DNA from: Bisporella sp. PMI_857
Taxonomy: Eukaryota; Ascomycota; Leotiomycetes; Helotiales; Helotiaceae
Assembly (NCBI GenBank): GCA_021307315.1
Contig: JAJSPD010000007.1
Span: 620,001 to 684,000, forward strand
Reading direction: 5' to 3'
Length of the DNA: 64,000 nt
Below, piece by piece: positions 35,262-46,837 of the stretch. Both the position numbers and the translations under genes were made by a program. The first letter of the stretch is position 1; each line of letters begins with the position of its first letter. The notes below the pieces were generated by a model, which did not search any database, was not told where the DNA came from, and saw only the letters and a list, made by a program, of their open reading frames with translations.

Positions 35262-36217
35262 CTTGTAGGTAGGAATCTTAGGTTGATGAGACGAGGTTAG
35301 AATTATCCAACGCGACAACTAGACAATAACAAGCAATTACACGAGCTTCCAAAAAATGATTCTTGGCCACAATTAAGTAAATATATGACCTATGTCGTAT
35401 CACGTCGTTAGACCTGCCTAGGAAGTGGAGAAATTGGTCACGTGCAAGCCTCAGCATGCAGTCGCTTTGACTCGTGTCTCGCTGTTGTAGGTAGATGCTT
35501 TATCCCGAGATAGCGAACTAATTTTCCTGTTTAGCTTAAGTGGTACGGTAATTTATCCTTCAACCGGAGCACGAAGATCGATCTTTAAACCTCTTGTAGC
35601 TCAATTAGACTACGAGTAATCGAGCTAAAGCAATCCCACTCTTGTTCTTCACTACACCGTACGATAAAGCGTACCTAGGAGTTTATTGGCTTTATTTGGG
35701 GCAGCAAAGATACAGAAGTGGTCAACGTAAGAGACGAGTAGGTTTAGCCTAAAGAGCAGGAAGCGGGGATTGCTACCTAGTGAGGATCTGCAAGAGGATG
35801 CAACAAGCTAAAGACAGTATGAAGAGTGGAGGATCCTCTTCGCAGCCGTTTACCTCATTTGGGTAATGGGGGAATGCGGAGAATATCCGATAATAGCCAA
35901 AGCATCTCTCCCATGACCTCAAGGTACAACCCTGGACTCGGTGTTTGGACAAATGTGCGGAATGGTTGGATGAAGAAGAGAACGCTGGAGTCATGGTTGA
36001 TGAAAAGCGAGGCCACGCCATGCCGAAAAACACGCACCGTTACTAGAAGCAAGGTTTGACAGCCCTTGCGACCCAAGTTCATGGTGCGCGGTACCAAGGA
36101 GAAAAGCTGGGAACTTCTATAAAGTTACATTGTCTCTCTCTCTCCCAAATTATCTATACGGCTTGGTCGCCGCCGACTTTTGCCTCAGCCTTTGACCGAC
36201 AACGCCTGCATCCGATC
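35262..36217. other. divergent promoter region, oxidoreductase / MFS carrier
   Basis: A 956-bp gap between divergent starts. A CT-rich tract (TCTCTCTCTCCC, near 36130) sits about 85 bp before the MFS start. Short frames (35773-36097) show no known domain. Confidence 0.5.
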
Positions 36218-38076
36218 ATGGCGGACTCAAAAACCCAGGCCGATTTCATCAGCTCTCATATTGAGGCCAGCAACGTAGCGGAGGCAAGGGAGGATCCCGT
36301 CGATATTCTTGCCCATGATGCCAATGTTGTATTTACAGTCGAACAAGAGAGACGTGTTCTGCGAAAGATAGATCTTCGCGTACTTCCACTCATGCTGGGA
36401 TCCTATTTCTTGCAGCAGCTCGACAAATCCTCCCTCTCATACACGTCTGTTTTTAACATCCAAAAAGATGCAAATCTGCACGGACGACAATACTCTTGGC
36501 TTGGGTCCATTCTATATTTTGCACAGCTTGTTATGCAACCACTCGGTGCGGTACTGCTGGTGAAGCTGCCCACAGGAAAGCTAATTTCATGTGCGATTTT
36601 CATGTGGGGAGTCACAATGTGTTGCATGGCAGCCGCGACAGATTTCAAGTCCCTGCTTGGATTGAGATTTATGCTGGGAAGCTTCGAGAGTTTGATTGGT
36701 ATGTTACTCCTACATCTTAGGGAAGATTCTCTGTAACTTATACGAAATAGGGCCTACATTGGTTGCGGTTACTCAAATGTGGTATCGTCGAAGTGAGCAA
36801 ACTAACAGAACATCTGCGTGGAATGCCATGAACGGGTTTACCTTTGTGGTATGTATTTTTGTCTTCCGAGTTTTGCTTGTAGAACTAACGTATAGCCAGT
36901 TTGGAAGCTTGAGCACATATGGATTGGGTCATATTGCTTCCGATAAATTGCACTCGTATCAGGTAAAAGCCTTGGCCTTGCAATAATGAAAAAGCTGCTT
37001 ACATACAGCAGATAATATTTTTATATTGCGGAGCACTAACTCTAGTATTTTCCGTTATATCCTTCATCTGGTTTCCTGATTCCCCCATGGAAGCCAAGTT
37101 TTGGAAAGAAGGCGAGCGAGATATTGCCATTGAGCGTTTAAGGGCTAATCAAATGGGCATTGTCACACGAAAGTGGCGATGGGACCACGTCCTAGAGGCT
37201 TTCCTTGACCCCAAATCATGGTTCTGGTTCTTTCTGGTCCTTGCTATCTCGTAAGCTGCCTCTTATTATGATAAGACTAACACAAGGTCTAACATGATCG
37301 TGCAGTATTCCATCCGGTGGTATCGGTACTTTCGGACCACTGATCGTGCAGTCCTTCGGCTTTGACAAGTTCAGAACAATCCTGTTCAATATCCCTTTTG
37401 GTGCAGTGAACGTCATCGCGATCCTTGGTGGTGGTTGGCTGGCAACCAGAATCAAGAGCAAAGGCATTGTGATCGCCATCCTTGCGTTTCCCTGCATCGT
37501 TGGTGCGTCTATTCTCCTTGCCCTTCCGCGTGGCCCAGGAAGCAAGGGTGTTCTCCTCTTCGCATACTACCTAACATCCTTCCTTGCCGGAATCACACCT
37601 CTCATCTACACATGGCACATCCAAAATACAGCAGGCGACACTAAGCGTAAGGCTGTCACGGGAATGGTATTCGTGGGCATGTGCACGGGTAACATCATCG
37701 GTCCTCTTCTCTACACGGCGGAGGATAAGCCGTATTACCGCAAGGGACTTATCTCTAATCTCGCTATGTTCTCATTTGTAGAGGTCTTGGTTGTGTATGT
37801 CCCCTTCCCCCTTCCGCTTACGTCGTGTGAAAACGAGAGCTGACAAAAATATATAGGATCATCATGCTATATCTGAAGTTCCTCAACGCATGGCACGCCA
37901 AAATGCGCACTCAAGTCGGAAAATCTGCAGTCTTGGTGGATGAGTCAATGATGACCAAATCTGACCTTGCGCAGTTAGGAAAAGGCGTCAATCAAACTGT
38001 TGGGCCGAGAGAGGAGGATAATGCATTTGCTGACATGACGGATCTGAAGAACGAAGATTTCATCTTTGTCTATTAG
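36218..38076 (+). CDS. MFS transporter, allantoate permease (Dal5/ACS) type
   Basis: Six exons: 36218-36698, 36751-36848, 36900-36962, 37009-37250, 37306-37794 and 37857-38076, 530 residues. I use the ATG at 36218, which gives the usual soluble N-terminus ending in RVLRKIDLRVLPLMLGSYFL. Landmarks are QQLDKSSLSYTSVFN (TM1-2), LGLRFMLGSFESLIGP (TM4), MWYRRSEQTNRTSAWNAMNG (the R-x-E-Q-x-x-R signature of anion:cation symporters), and in the second half IPSGGIGTFGPLIVQSFGF and YYLTSFLAGITPLIYTWHIQ with NTAGDTKRK. Relatives import allantoate, nicotinate, pantothenate and other organic anions through the plasma membrane. The acceptor of intron 3 is a tandem CAGCAG (37008/37011). Likely co-functional with the neighbouring oxidoreductase, by position only. 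Confidence 0.9.
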
Positions 38077-38896
38077 ACTTGAAAATAAATATGACCCCTG
38101 CCGGTTAAGAGGCGTAAAGATGATAAGGATGTTGATGTTATGAATTATTGCATGGACATCTCCTGGGCACTGAAGCCTTTGTTGAGCATTTTCGGCTGGA
38201 TATCTGGGATGGTTTCTCTAATCGTAAGGACGATTCCCGTCCAGATATCTTATTATGTCAACCGCCGCTCCTTCTCTGAATATGGCCTAGACGGACCAGC
38301 CTTGGATAGTTGTAGCTTCCTGGGGTGGTTTCAGTGTAGCCAATTGGACATGTAAGCGAGAACCCCTATCATAGGCATTGCAAGATTGCAAATCTTTGAC
38401 TCTTTATGCTCTCCAATAGGACCCGGAGTATATAAATATTACTAGAAGCATATGGTTCTCAGTACTCAACTTGTTGACTTTCAAATAAGGCCCTGCTCAT
38501 AGATATGGTCCAGACAACTAGAGAACGAAGGCAGTGATCACGTGATATCAAATATGACAAACCCCTCACAACATATCAATATTCACCACTACCCCATGCA
38601 GCATGAGTCATGTAAAAGCAAATTTGGAATTAGAATGCTTCACAGGAGTTGGGTTGCAAAAACAAAGAATGATTCACCTGCTTACATACTTCGCTTTCGA
38701 TCCGAGCCCCTGCGTCATCCGCTCTTAGCGAGCCTTCCAATCCCCCCTCCCCAAAATACAAACACCACAAAACGTGTCCCATCTCCCCCAGCATAAATCC
38801 TTCCCCCTCGCTCCTCTCATCTTTCCTCCATGTAGCCTCCCTCTTTCCCCTCCCCCATCTCTCATACGCGCCAAGAAAACGCACAACAAAAAAAAA
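38077..38896. other. intergenic, nothing recognised
   Basis: Between the MFS gene and the CofD-like gene. The last 150 bp are CT-rich (CCTCCCCC, CTCTCATC), typical of a filamentous-fungal core promoter. A 71-codon frame at 38140 is not recognised. Confidence 0.5.
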
Positions 38897-40847
38897 ATGA
38901 GCAGGCGTCACATCGTGGTGTTTTCAGGGGGTAGCGCCGCCAACAACCTGGTCGATGTGTTCGGCAAGGTTGCCGAGGACGAGGGCTGTTCTCTGAGCTA
39001 GTGAGTTATGTTCCCTGGGAAACTTGGCGGCCCAGGACCTGCTGGGGAGGGGGCCGCGCGATGAGCTGATGGTGGTAGTGTTATTCCGATTAGTGATAAT
39101 GGCGGGAGCTCGAGCGAGCTTATTCGGGTGTTTGGTGGGCCGGGAATTGGTGATGTGAGAAGTAAGTCTGGTTTTGCTGCCGCCAAAAACTATTCGGCGG
39201 TGTTTTTTGTCGATCGGGGTTTCTTTTCTTTATATTTGATGGAGAGGACTGGATTTGGTGGCTTGTATTTGTACTGTCTTCAAGGATGCGTCGTCAAGTG
39301 ATGAGGCTCCGCTCTAGCGCGGCATTGGTTTTACTGTGGAAATTCTAGTTCCTTCATGTTGCGGATCTCTGTGTCTCCAAAAGCCTGTACAAAAGATGTA
39401 ACGTGGTGGGCGTTTAATACTCACACTCTTGTACATGGTCTCATGGTCTCATGTTCTCGTACCGGTTATGCATGTGATTGTGTTTTCAATGTTTGAAATT
39501 GCTCTACCACTAAGATGGTTTCTATACTCTTATTCTGACAAAACCAGGTCGACTTGTTCGTCTAATTCCCGAGAATCCGGGCTCCCCAGAAAATGTGGCC
39601 ATCAAGAAATTCTTCAATTATCGTCTCTCTCCAGATCCAATAGAAGCCCGAAATGAATGGCTCTCAATCATGTTCGTCTTATCCTTCTTCTCTTTATGAC
39701 TCTCCACTTCATGAAGGTTCCTGAGAAAGCCATCTAATATCTGTACAGAGACTCCACCTCGCCCCTCTGGATCCATATCCCGACCTCAAAGCACCAGTTA
39801 ATCCGCTCTTTTCTTTCAACCTTCAACCTCGAGATCCTCAAACGGGCTCGCCCCTCCTCCGCCTTTTCCTTTCAATCCGCCAGCGTAGGAAACCTCTTCC
39901 TGACAGGCGCGCGGCTCTTCACCGGCTCATTTGAAGCTGCCATATATCTGCTGGGGAGCATAACCGGCGTGCCAAAGGATGTAGGCGTCATCCCCGTGAT
40001 CGAGAGCAACTTCTCCCACCACATATCCGCCGGCCTCGCAGACGGCACGATCATCACCGGCCAAAACAGCATCTCGCACCCTTCCCCGACCCCAGCACCG
40101 CTTATCTCTCCCCGTACTACGTCCGCTCATGATGCCGGGGCCGAGCTCGCTCAGGCGATGAGGGAACGCCGCTCCTCCTCGCTCTCCCATGATCGCGTCG
40201 AAGACGCTAATCTGCCCGGCTCCCTGCCGAGCCTGAGGAAACAATACATCGCCTTCACGAAATCACATACCGAGGACCTGCCGACGCGCATCGAGCGTAT
40301 CTGGTACATAAACCCGTACGGTCAGGAAATACGGCCAGCGCCTAACCCTGCCGTGCTCTCATCTCTCGCTAAGGCCTCCGCTGTGATATACAGCATTGGC
40401 AGTTTGTACACGTCGTTGATTCCGAGTCTGGTGGTGAGAGGCGTCGGGGACGCGATTGCAGGCCCCGCGATAAGGTATAAGATCCTCATCCTCAACGGCT
40501 CCTTAGACCGCGAAACGAGGTCGGCTGCCTCTGGGGACTTCTCGGGGACGGATTTCGTAGAGGCGATCGCGAAGGCGACGGGCAGGGAGGTGCGGGATGT
40601 GGTTACGCATCTGATATACCTTCATGGCGAAGGCACGCCGCGCGTCGACAAGGAAGCATTGTCAACGAAAGGTGTTGAGTGCGTGAGGATCTATGGGAGG
40701 AGAGATGAGAACGGTATGATATATGATGGAAACGCGCTAGTTGGTGCGTTGGAGGCAATCTTGGGGAGTCCGAGGCGGAAGGAGAAAGGGGAGAAAAGCA
40801 GGCGGAATACGGTAGATGATATCGGTGTGAGGAGGGGCGATGTATGA
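38897..40847 (+). CDS. CofD/YvcK-family (UPF0052) protein
   Basis: Four exons, 38897-39000, 39079-39161, 39548-39671 and 39749-40847, 469 residues. The N-terminus has HIVVFSGGSAANNLVDVF, a P-loop-like GGxxAN nucleotide site, followed over two introns by YVIPISDNGGSSSELIRVFG and GPGIGDVRSRLVRLIPENP, the defining blocks of the family. FSFQSASVGNLFLTGARLFT and AIYLLGSITGVPKDVGVIPV follow and link straight into the long exon, so the frame is continuous. Bacterial YvcK binds UDP-GlcNAc-type ligands and links carbon source to cell-wall synthesis, while archaeal CofD makes F420 precursors; the fungal function is not established. Intron 2 is 386 bp, the longest supported here, and intron 3 has an unusual GTTCGT donor. 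Confidence 0.88.
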
Positions 40848-41281
40848 AGCAGAGTGGAGAGAGATAGGGCAGTAACAATAATAAGAACATGATAGATGAA
40901 GAATGGTTGCCAGTTCTGATGCGCCTGCTGATGATGTGATTATAGTTTGCTTGGTGCTGCTGTATGACAGGAGTAAGATTAATCTTGCTATTTGATTATC
41001 CATTTCCTGTTACTGGCGTAGAGCATCAGAAATCATGGATAGATGATGGCAGAGAATAGGTGTATTTCTGTATCAAGAACTCATCGGTCTTGATTCTAGG
41101 TGCCGTTCTGCTAGCACGGTGTATAAATATACCTCTCTGACTTACACGGTGACTAACCATCCAGCTGGAGCAAGATTACCGGTATTTTCGTATCGGTACC
41201 CCCAAAGCTCTTAAACGCCAGCTGCTAATCCCATCCTGCCTATTCTACTGTCGTCATGAGTATTCTCTTATCATCGTACCT
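40848..41281. other. convergent 3' region
   Basis: Between the 3' ends of the CofD-like gene (+) and the RING gene (-). No gene is seen. Confidence 0.6.
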
Positions 41282-42337
41282 TCACTTGTCCCTAACCGGT
41301 TGTTTGCCTTTCTTGTTGGCCGTCATCAGCTTCATCTCAAGATGGAAAAACCCGGTCTTTGATTGTTTCTTTCCTGGTGCAGGAGCGGTTGAAACGTGAG
41401 TTCGGCAAACGGGGCATGATCGTTTCCCATTGTCGGCGTGGAGGGCTTGATGTAGACATTCGGAGCAGAACAGATGCCCTGAGATAGCTTAGGTAAGTAT
41501 ATTCAAAGTAATGACAGGGAGAAACATACCACAATGTGTGACCGTCAGATCTGTAGGGTTGTCCATGCAGATGACGCACTGAAATTCTGCAAGCCTGATG
41601 GGCTTGTTCGCCTCCTCCTGCTGCTGTTGTTTAATCAAGTCCGCTGCCTGCTTTGCCTGGAAGACCTTCAGCTGTGCCTCATCCTCCACATCTGCCAAAT
41701 CAATAACCTCGGCACCGTCTTCAGGTTTGATCTTTGATGCAGATGCGGATGCCTTGGTGCCCGTTCGAGCTGACTTGCTTGCCCGCACCTCAGCTGGCGT
41801 ATTCGCTCTTCGCTTCCTGGTCTGTGGTGCCATTTCTGGCGGAGGTGATTCTGTAAGATCCACTACGCTTGACTGTCTCGTTATTCGCCTCGACCCTGTG
41901 TCTCTCGAAGATGTATTCCGTGGTGGCGAGAGGTCGAGGAAGTCTGCGTAGGGATCGGGCGAGTCTGAGAAGTCGTATTGATTATACTCAGATCGACGTT
42001 GTCCGCTGCGTTGGGAAAGCCGTGAAAGGTTTCGTGCCTGCTGGTTGGAAGGTGGTTGCTGTGAGGATGAGACTTCGGGTCCAGAGAGAAAGGGTTGTGG
42101 TGTTGGTGAGTTGAACAGGGAAAATGAATCATATTCATAGTCGCCGAAGATGTCGTTGTCACCAAATAAACTATCATCGATAGAGCCTGGCTCGTCTATC
42201 GATAGCGGGTTGTTGTTGTTCGAGGCAGCACCGGCGCCATTTCTAGGCAACCAATTCCAAGATAGAGCATTATCATCCACGTCGCGCGAAGAACTAGGCG
42301 ATCGAGGTCTGGGGTATGAGAAGTACCCTTGAGACAT
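41282..42337 (-). CDS. RING E3 ligase with SUMO-interacting motifs (Slx8/RNF4-like)
   Basis: Two exons, 42337-41530 and 41478-41282, 334 residues. The C-terminal RING is C254-VI-C257-x11-C269-G-H271-LF-C274-SE-C277-x13-C291-PV-C294 (C3HC4). The long disordered N-terminus holds two strong SUMO-interacting motifs, VVDL (158-161) with TESPPP after it and VIDL (211-214) with ADVEDE after it, both hydrophobic cores followed by acids, and a basic patch KRRANT between. SIMs followed by a C-terminal RING are the layout of SUMO-targeted ubiquitin ligases (Slx8/Rfp in fission yeast, RNF4 in animals), which ubiquitinate SUMOylated nuclear proteins in DNA repair. The 5' leader contains a (TG)n(TA)n microsatellite. 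Confidence 0.8.
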
Positions 42338-42404
42338 GAAAGATGGGGGAATTTCCTACGAGGGATATTCGGAGAATAGATTATGACGAAGAAGGGAAGG
42401 GTTG

Positions 42405-42443
<39 letters not shown>

Positions 42444-42949
42444 TCAATCCGAATCACTATACAGCCATGATAGCGTGGCAGTAAAAAGAATTTGGCCTTA
42501 AGTCAAAAAGCGACAGAAGACAACAACAACAACGAGGACGACCCTTACTTATTTATGTTTTGTGTGATGTGATACTCGATAATTGCCCACCCACCACGCG
42601 GTGCCACTTTCCGGAGAAGGTTTAATGCCCACTACGGCGCGTCGGATTTAAGCTCCCTCCCCTACAAGCCCTGTTCTCCTCTCTCTCCCTGAGTTTGTTT
42701 AGTGTTCAGCACCCCCTGTGGCGATGCCCCTAAATTCCATTTCCCGAGTTCTGCTGACCTTATCGATTACCTGAGAGCGCCACTAAATGAACGCATATTA
42801 GTGGCTGATATTAGAGAGAGAGTGGATCGCCAATCAGTCGCAAGTCGGCGCGACAGAAAGTTCTCAGGAGTCATGAACTCTCGTACGATGCAGATGTCCC
42901 GGCAGCCCCGGTACGGAAAATGCTCTAATCATTAATCGTAGCATATAGT
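42338..42949. promoter_or_regulatory. divergent promoter, RING ligase / DNA polymerase gamma
   Basis: A 612-bp gap between divergent starts. The RING-side leader contains the (TG)n(TA)n microsatellite; the polymerase-side half has CT-rich DNA near 42675 and several GGCGCG-like words. A 77-codon frame at 42702 is not supported as a gene. Confidence 0.45.
42408..42442. repeat. (TG)n(TA)n microsatellite
   Basis: About 12 bp of TG repeats run directly into about 24 bp of TA repeats, 70-105 bp upstream of the RING ligase start. TA runs are prone to hairpins and length change. Confidence 0.9.
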
Positions 42950-45900
42950 ATGCTTTCATCAATACGCGCCGGTCGATCGAGCAGACCATGCGCCAGTTTT
43001 GTGCGCCTCGCCAGCTATAGAGCGCATCACCTCCGCGAGAGCACCCTATGTTCTCTGCGGGGACGACAATATGTCACAGAGGCTGCAGAACGAGACGTGG
43101 GCTCTGGTATGTCGCCTGGATAAGTAGTGATTTAAGGGCCTTCTCTGACACCTCGCAGACCCATCAGGAGCCCGCTTCAACGAGATAGGAGTTCAGCAGC
43201 TCAGCAGTCGTATATTTTCTCAGATTTTTAAGAATGGGCCAGATCCCATACCTAAGGAGCTCGTAGCGCTGTCCAAAGATCACCTACGACGCCACGAGCT
43301 TCTGGGGAAGAATACGGACAACACTCCGCCGATTTCGTTCGACCTCCCGGAGCTTCAAGGGCAAACGCTGGACGAGCATTTTCATAAGCTTGGTGTGCAT
43401 GCAGCAGAACCATATCTTTCACTAGCGCAACGATTTGTGAGAGCAAACGCTCCCCCAAAGCCGCGGAAATGGGTGCACAAGAGCGGATGGACAAAATATT
43501 ATCCTGATGGCAGAACAGAGGCTGTGGATGCTCCAGAGGAGGAAATGCTATGTTTCGACACCGAGGTTATGTGGAAAGAGAGCTCTTTTGCTGTGATGGC
43601 ATGCGCAGTTAGTCCTACAAATTGGTATGCCTGGCTATCACCATGGCTGTTAGGAGAGACGGAAAATGACCGGCATCTGATACCACTGGGAGATCCCACC
43701 AAGGCGAGGGTTATTGTAGGACATAATATTGGTTACGATCGTGCGCGTATAGCTGAGGAATACGACATCAAACAATCGAGAAACAGCTTTCTCGATACTA
43801 TGTCCTTACACGTTGCTGTAAATGGAATGTGCTCGCGACAGCGGCCGACCTGGATGAAGCACAAGAAGAGCAGAGAGCTGCGAGATAAGATTGCCTCAGA
43901 AACGGATAATGCCGAATTAGCAACACTCCTAGGAAATAAGGCTCTAACTGAAGAGGAGGAAGAACTGTGGGTAGGTCGTAGTTCTATCAATTCATTGAGA
44001 GACGTGGCGAAATTCCACCTCGACGTCACAATTGACAAGGCCCAGCGAGAATATTTTGGAGAACTCGACCGAGCTGGTGTACGAGAGAAATTGGACGAGC
44101 TTCTCGACTACTGTGCTGCGGATGTGGTTATCACTCACCGTGTCTACAAGATTGTATTCCCAAACTTCTTGGAAACTTGTCCCCATCCGGTCAGCTTTGC
44201 CGCGTTAAGGCATTTATCGTCAGTCATTCTGCCAGTTGATAAGTCATGGGAGTCATATATTGCAAACGCTGAGGCAACGTACCGGCGATTATCCGATGGT
44301 GTACAAGACAGACTTATTACACTCACGAATCAGGCATTGGAGATCAAAGAGGACTCTGAAAAGTGGAGTAAAGACCCTTGGCTGAGTCAAATGGACTGGT
44401 CGGGGCAGGAAATTAAGATGGTGAAAGGCAAGAAGAAGAATGACCCTCCCAGACCTGCCGCGAGACAGAAGATGCCTGGCATGCCTATGTGGTATAAGGA
44501 TCTATTTGCGAAGAAAGATGGCCCAATTGGTCTCACAGTTCGCACTCGTATTGCACCTTTACTTTTGCGACTTTCTTGGGACGGGTATCCTCTAGTATGG
44601 TCCAATAAGTATGGTTGGACTTTCAAAGTGCCGCAGGAAAAGGCAGAGGGATATCAACGCTCAACCAGTATGACTCAATGCTCCGCTTTTGAGGAGGATG
44701 ACATGCACTTGAAAATGGATAGGAGTGGTACCTATTTCAAACTGCCTCATAAGGATGGCCCCACTGCTCGTTGCGCAAATCCTATGGCTAAGGGATATCT
44801 ACCATATTTTGAAAAGGGCATTCTATCTTCTGAATTTGCGTATGCTAAAGAAGCCTTAGAGATGAATGCTTCTTGTTCTTACTGGATAAGTGCGAGGGAC
44901 AGAATAATGTCACAGATGGTGGTTTATGAAAGTGACGGTGCAAAGGGCCCAGCTAAAACAAGTGGAGGATCGGAAACAGGCTACATTCTACCTCAGGTGA
45001 TTCCAATGGGCACAATAACGAGAAGAGCCGTCGAGAACACTTGGCTTACTGCTAGCAATGCCAAAGAGAATCGAGTAGGATCTGAACTAAAATCCATTGT
45101 GAAAGCTCCACCTGGTTATTGCTTCGTTGGCGCAGATGTAGACTCGGAGGAGCTCTGGATCGCAAGTCTTGTTGGCGATGCGCAATTCAAGTTACACGGA
45201 GGAAATGCGGTCGGCTTTATGACTCTAGAAGGCACCAAAGCAGCGGGAACAGATCTTCATTCCCGTACCGCCAGCATTCTAGGGATTACTAGAAACGATG
45301 CGAAGGTGTTTAATTATGGACGCATCTACGGAGCCGGCCTCAAATTTGCGTCTACCTTACTTCGTCAATTTAACCCTAGTCTATCGGAGTTAGAAACTTC
45401 CAAAACAGCATCAAATCTCTACAAGGCTACGAAAGGGACGAAGACCAATAAGAAGGCTCTTCACAACAGTCCCTTCTGGAGAGGTGGTACCGAAAGCTTC
45501 GTGTTCAATAAGCTAGAAGAGTTTGCTGAGCAAGAACGACCTAAGACTCCTGTACTTGGCGCAGGTATCACAGAAGCGCTCATGTCCCGCTTTGTCAGCA
45601 AAGGCGGTTTCATGACATCACGCATCAACTGGGCAATTCAATCCTCTGGAGTCGATTATTTGCATCTACTTATCATCTCTATGGATTATCTGATCAAGCA
45701 GTATAGCATCGATGCCCGTCTTGCAATTACAGTGCATGACGAAATTCGGTATCTCGTCAGGGAGGAAGATAAATATAGAGCAGCTTTGGCTCTCCAAGTA
45801 TCGAATCTTTGGACTCGAGCAATGTTCTCACAGCAAATGGGCATCAATGATCTTCCACAATCTTGCGCTTACTTCTCAGCTGTCGATATTGACCATGTCC

Positions 45901-46403
45901 TGAGGAAGGAGGTGGATATGGATTGCATTACTCCATCGAACTTAGAAAAGATCCCACATGGCGAGTCGCTCGACATAATGACTCTGCTGGCGAACCCAGC
46001 ATCTAACTTAGGGTCGCCGACTTCCAATACAGACCTTTCTACCATACCGTACCAGCACCGAGTCCCAGTCATGGAATCTCTTCAGCAAGGATTGTCGAAT
46101 CTGATCTTCATGAAGGCCCAGATCACAGCAGATGATAAGGAACTGAGAGATATCGTCAAGGAGCAGAAAGTCAAAGCGGATCAAGAGAAGGGAATAGTTA
46201 GCACTGTGCGAGTAAAGAAAGCTCGGGCCATCAAGCCATACTTTGCGCATGCAGAACTGATGGAAGAACCCATAACTGTCTCTGCTGCGCTAGGCACTGG
46301 AAATTATATGCGACGAGATGCGGACAGCTACAAAAATGGGAATTATGGAGGTTGGGACCGCCCAATTTCAAGGGCAGGCGCGAGAACTGCGAGCTGGCGG
46401 TGA
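42950..46403 (+). CDS. mip1: mitochondrial DNA polymerase gamma, catalytic subunit
   Basis: Two exons, 42950-43106 and 43159-46403, 1133 residues. The first exon encodes a basic, Ser/Arg-rich mitochondrial targeting peptide (MLSSIRAGRSSRPCASFVRL). The 3'-5' exonuclease motifs are CFDTE (D186, E188), HNIGYDRAR (about 241-249) and YCAADVVITH (about 370-379). The polymerase motifs are A, GADVDSEELWIASLVGD (about 711-727); B, RNDAKVFNYGRIYGAG (about 764-779); and C, VHDEIRYL (about 911-918), all catalytic acids present. Family A polymerase; it replicates and repairs mtDNA in the matrix. A long C-terminal tail beyond motif C, about 200 residues, ends in basic, Gly/Arg-rich sequence; such fungal-specific extensions are known for Mip1 and help polymerase processivity. 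The gene looks intact. Confidence 0.96.
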
Positions 46404-46837
46404 GCATCGGTCATGTGTAATATTGTATTTGATTGCAAACTGATCAGTATTCCCTTTGTAAGCTAAGTCGTTCTTTTTGGAGACTTGAAAAGGCGTTGTT
46501 TGTATTATATATTGTACGAGATTTGCGTACAATTTAGGGTCGGATGGGTATCTGGATCAAAGCATAGCATCGGCGCTGGTGTGAGCGATTATGTAGCATT
46601 GAAAGTATAGTCTTGGTTTGGAGCTTGTGCCATCTGTCCAATGTCAAGCTCAGTGATCCGCCTAAGTGCGAGGCTTTTTTCTACGCTTGGAGCGACCCAA
46701 ATAAGAGAGAAAGCATCCGATGTGCTTATGCCACTACCAGATCACAATCACCACAACGTGATTAGAAAAGGCAGCGGGTCCTACGCGCAACTTCGTTGTT
46801 TGGGTCTGGATAGCCTAAGCTTGCAAGCGGCAAGCAT
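46404..46837. other. intergenic, nothing recognised
   Basis: 3' flank of the polymerase gene and the eroded 5' side of the HET pseudogene. A 68-codon frame at 46641 has no HET-domain start motif. Confidence 0.5.

Noticed and set aside
35585..35640. TAGCTCAATTAGACTA resembling a tRNA D-arm/A-box
   Set aside because: No anticodon arm or B-box downstream fits, so not called as a tRNA gene.
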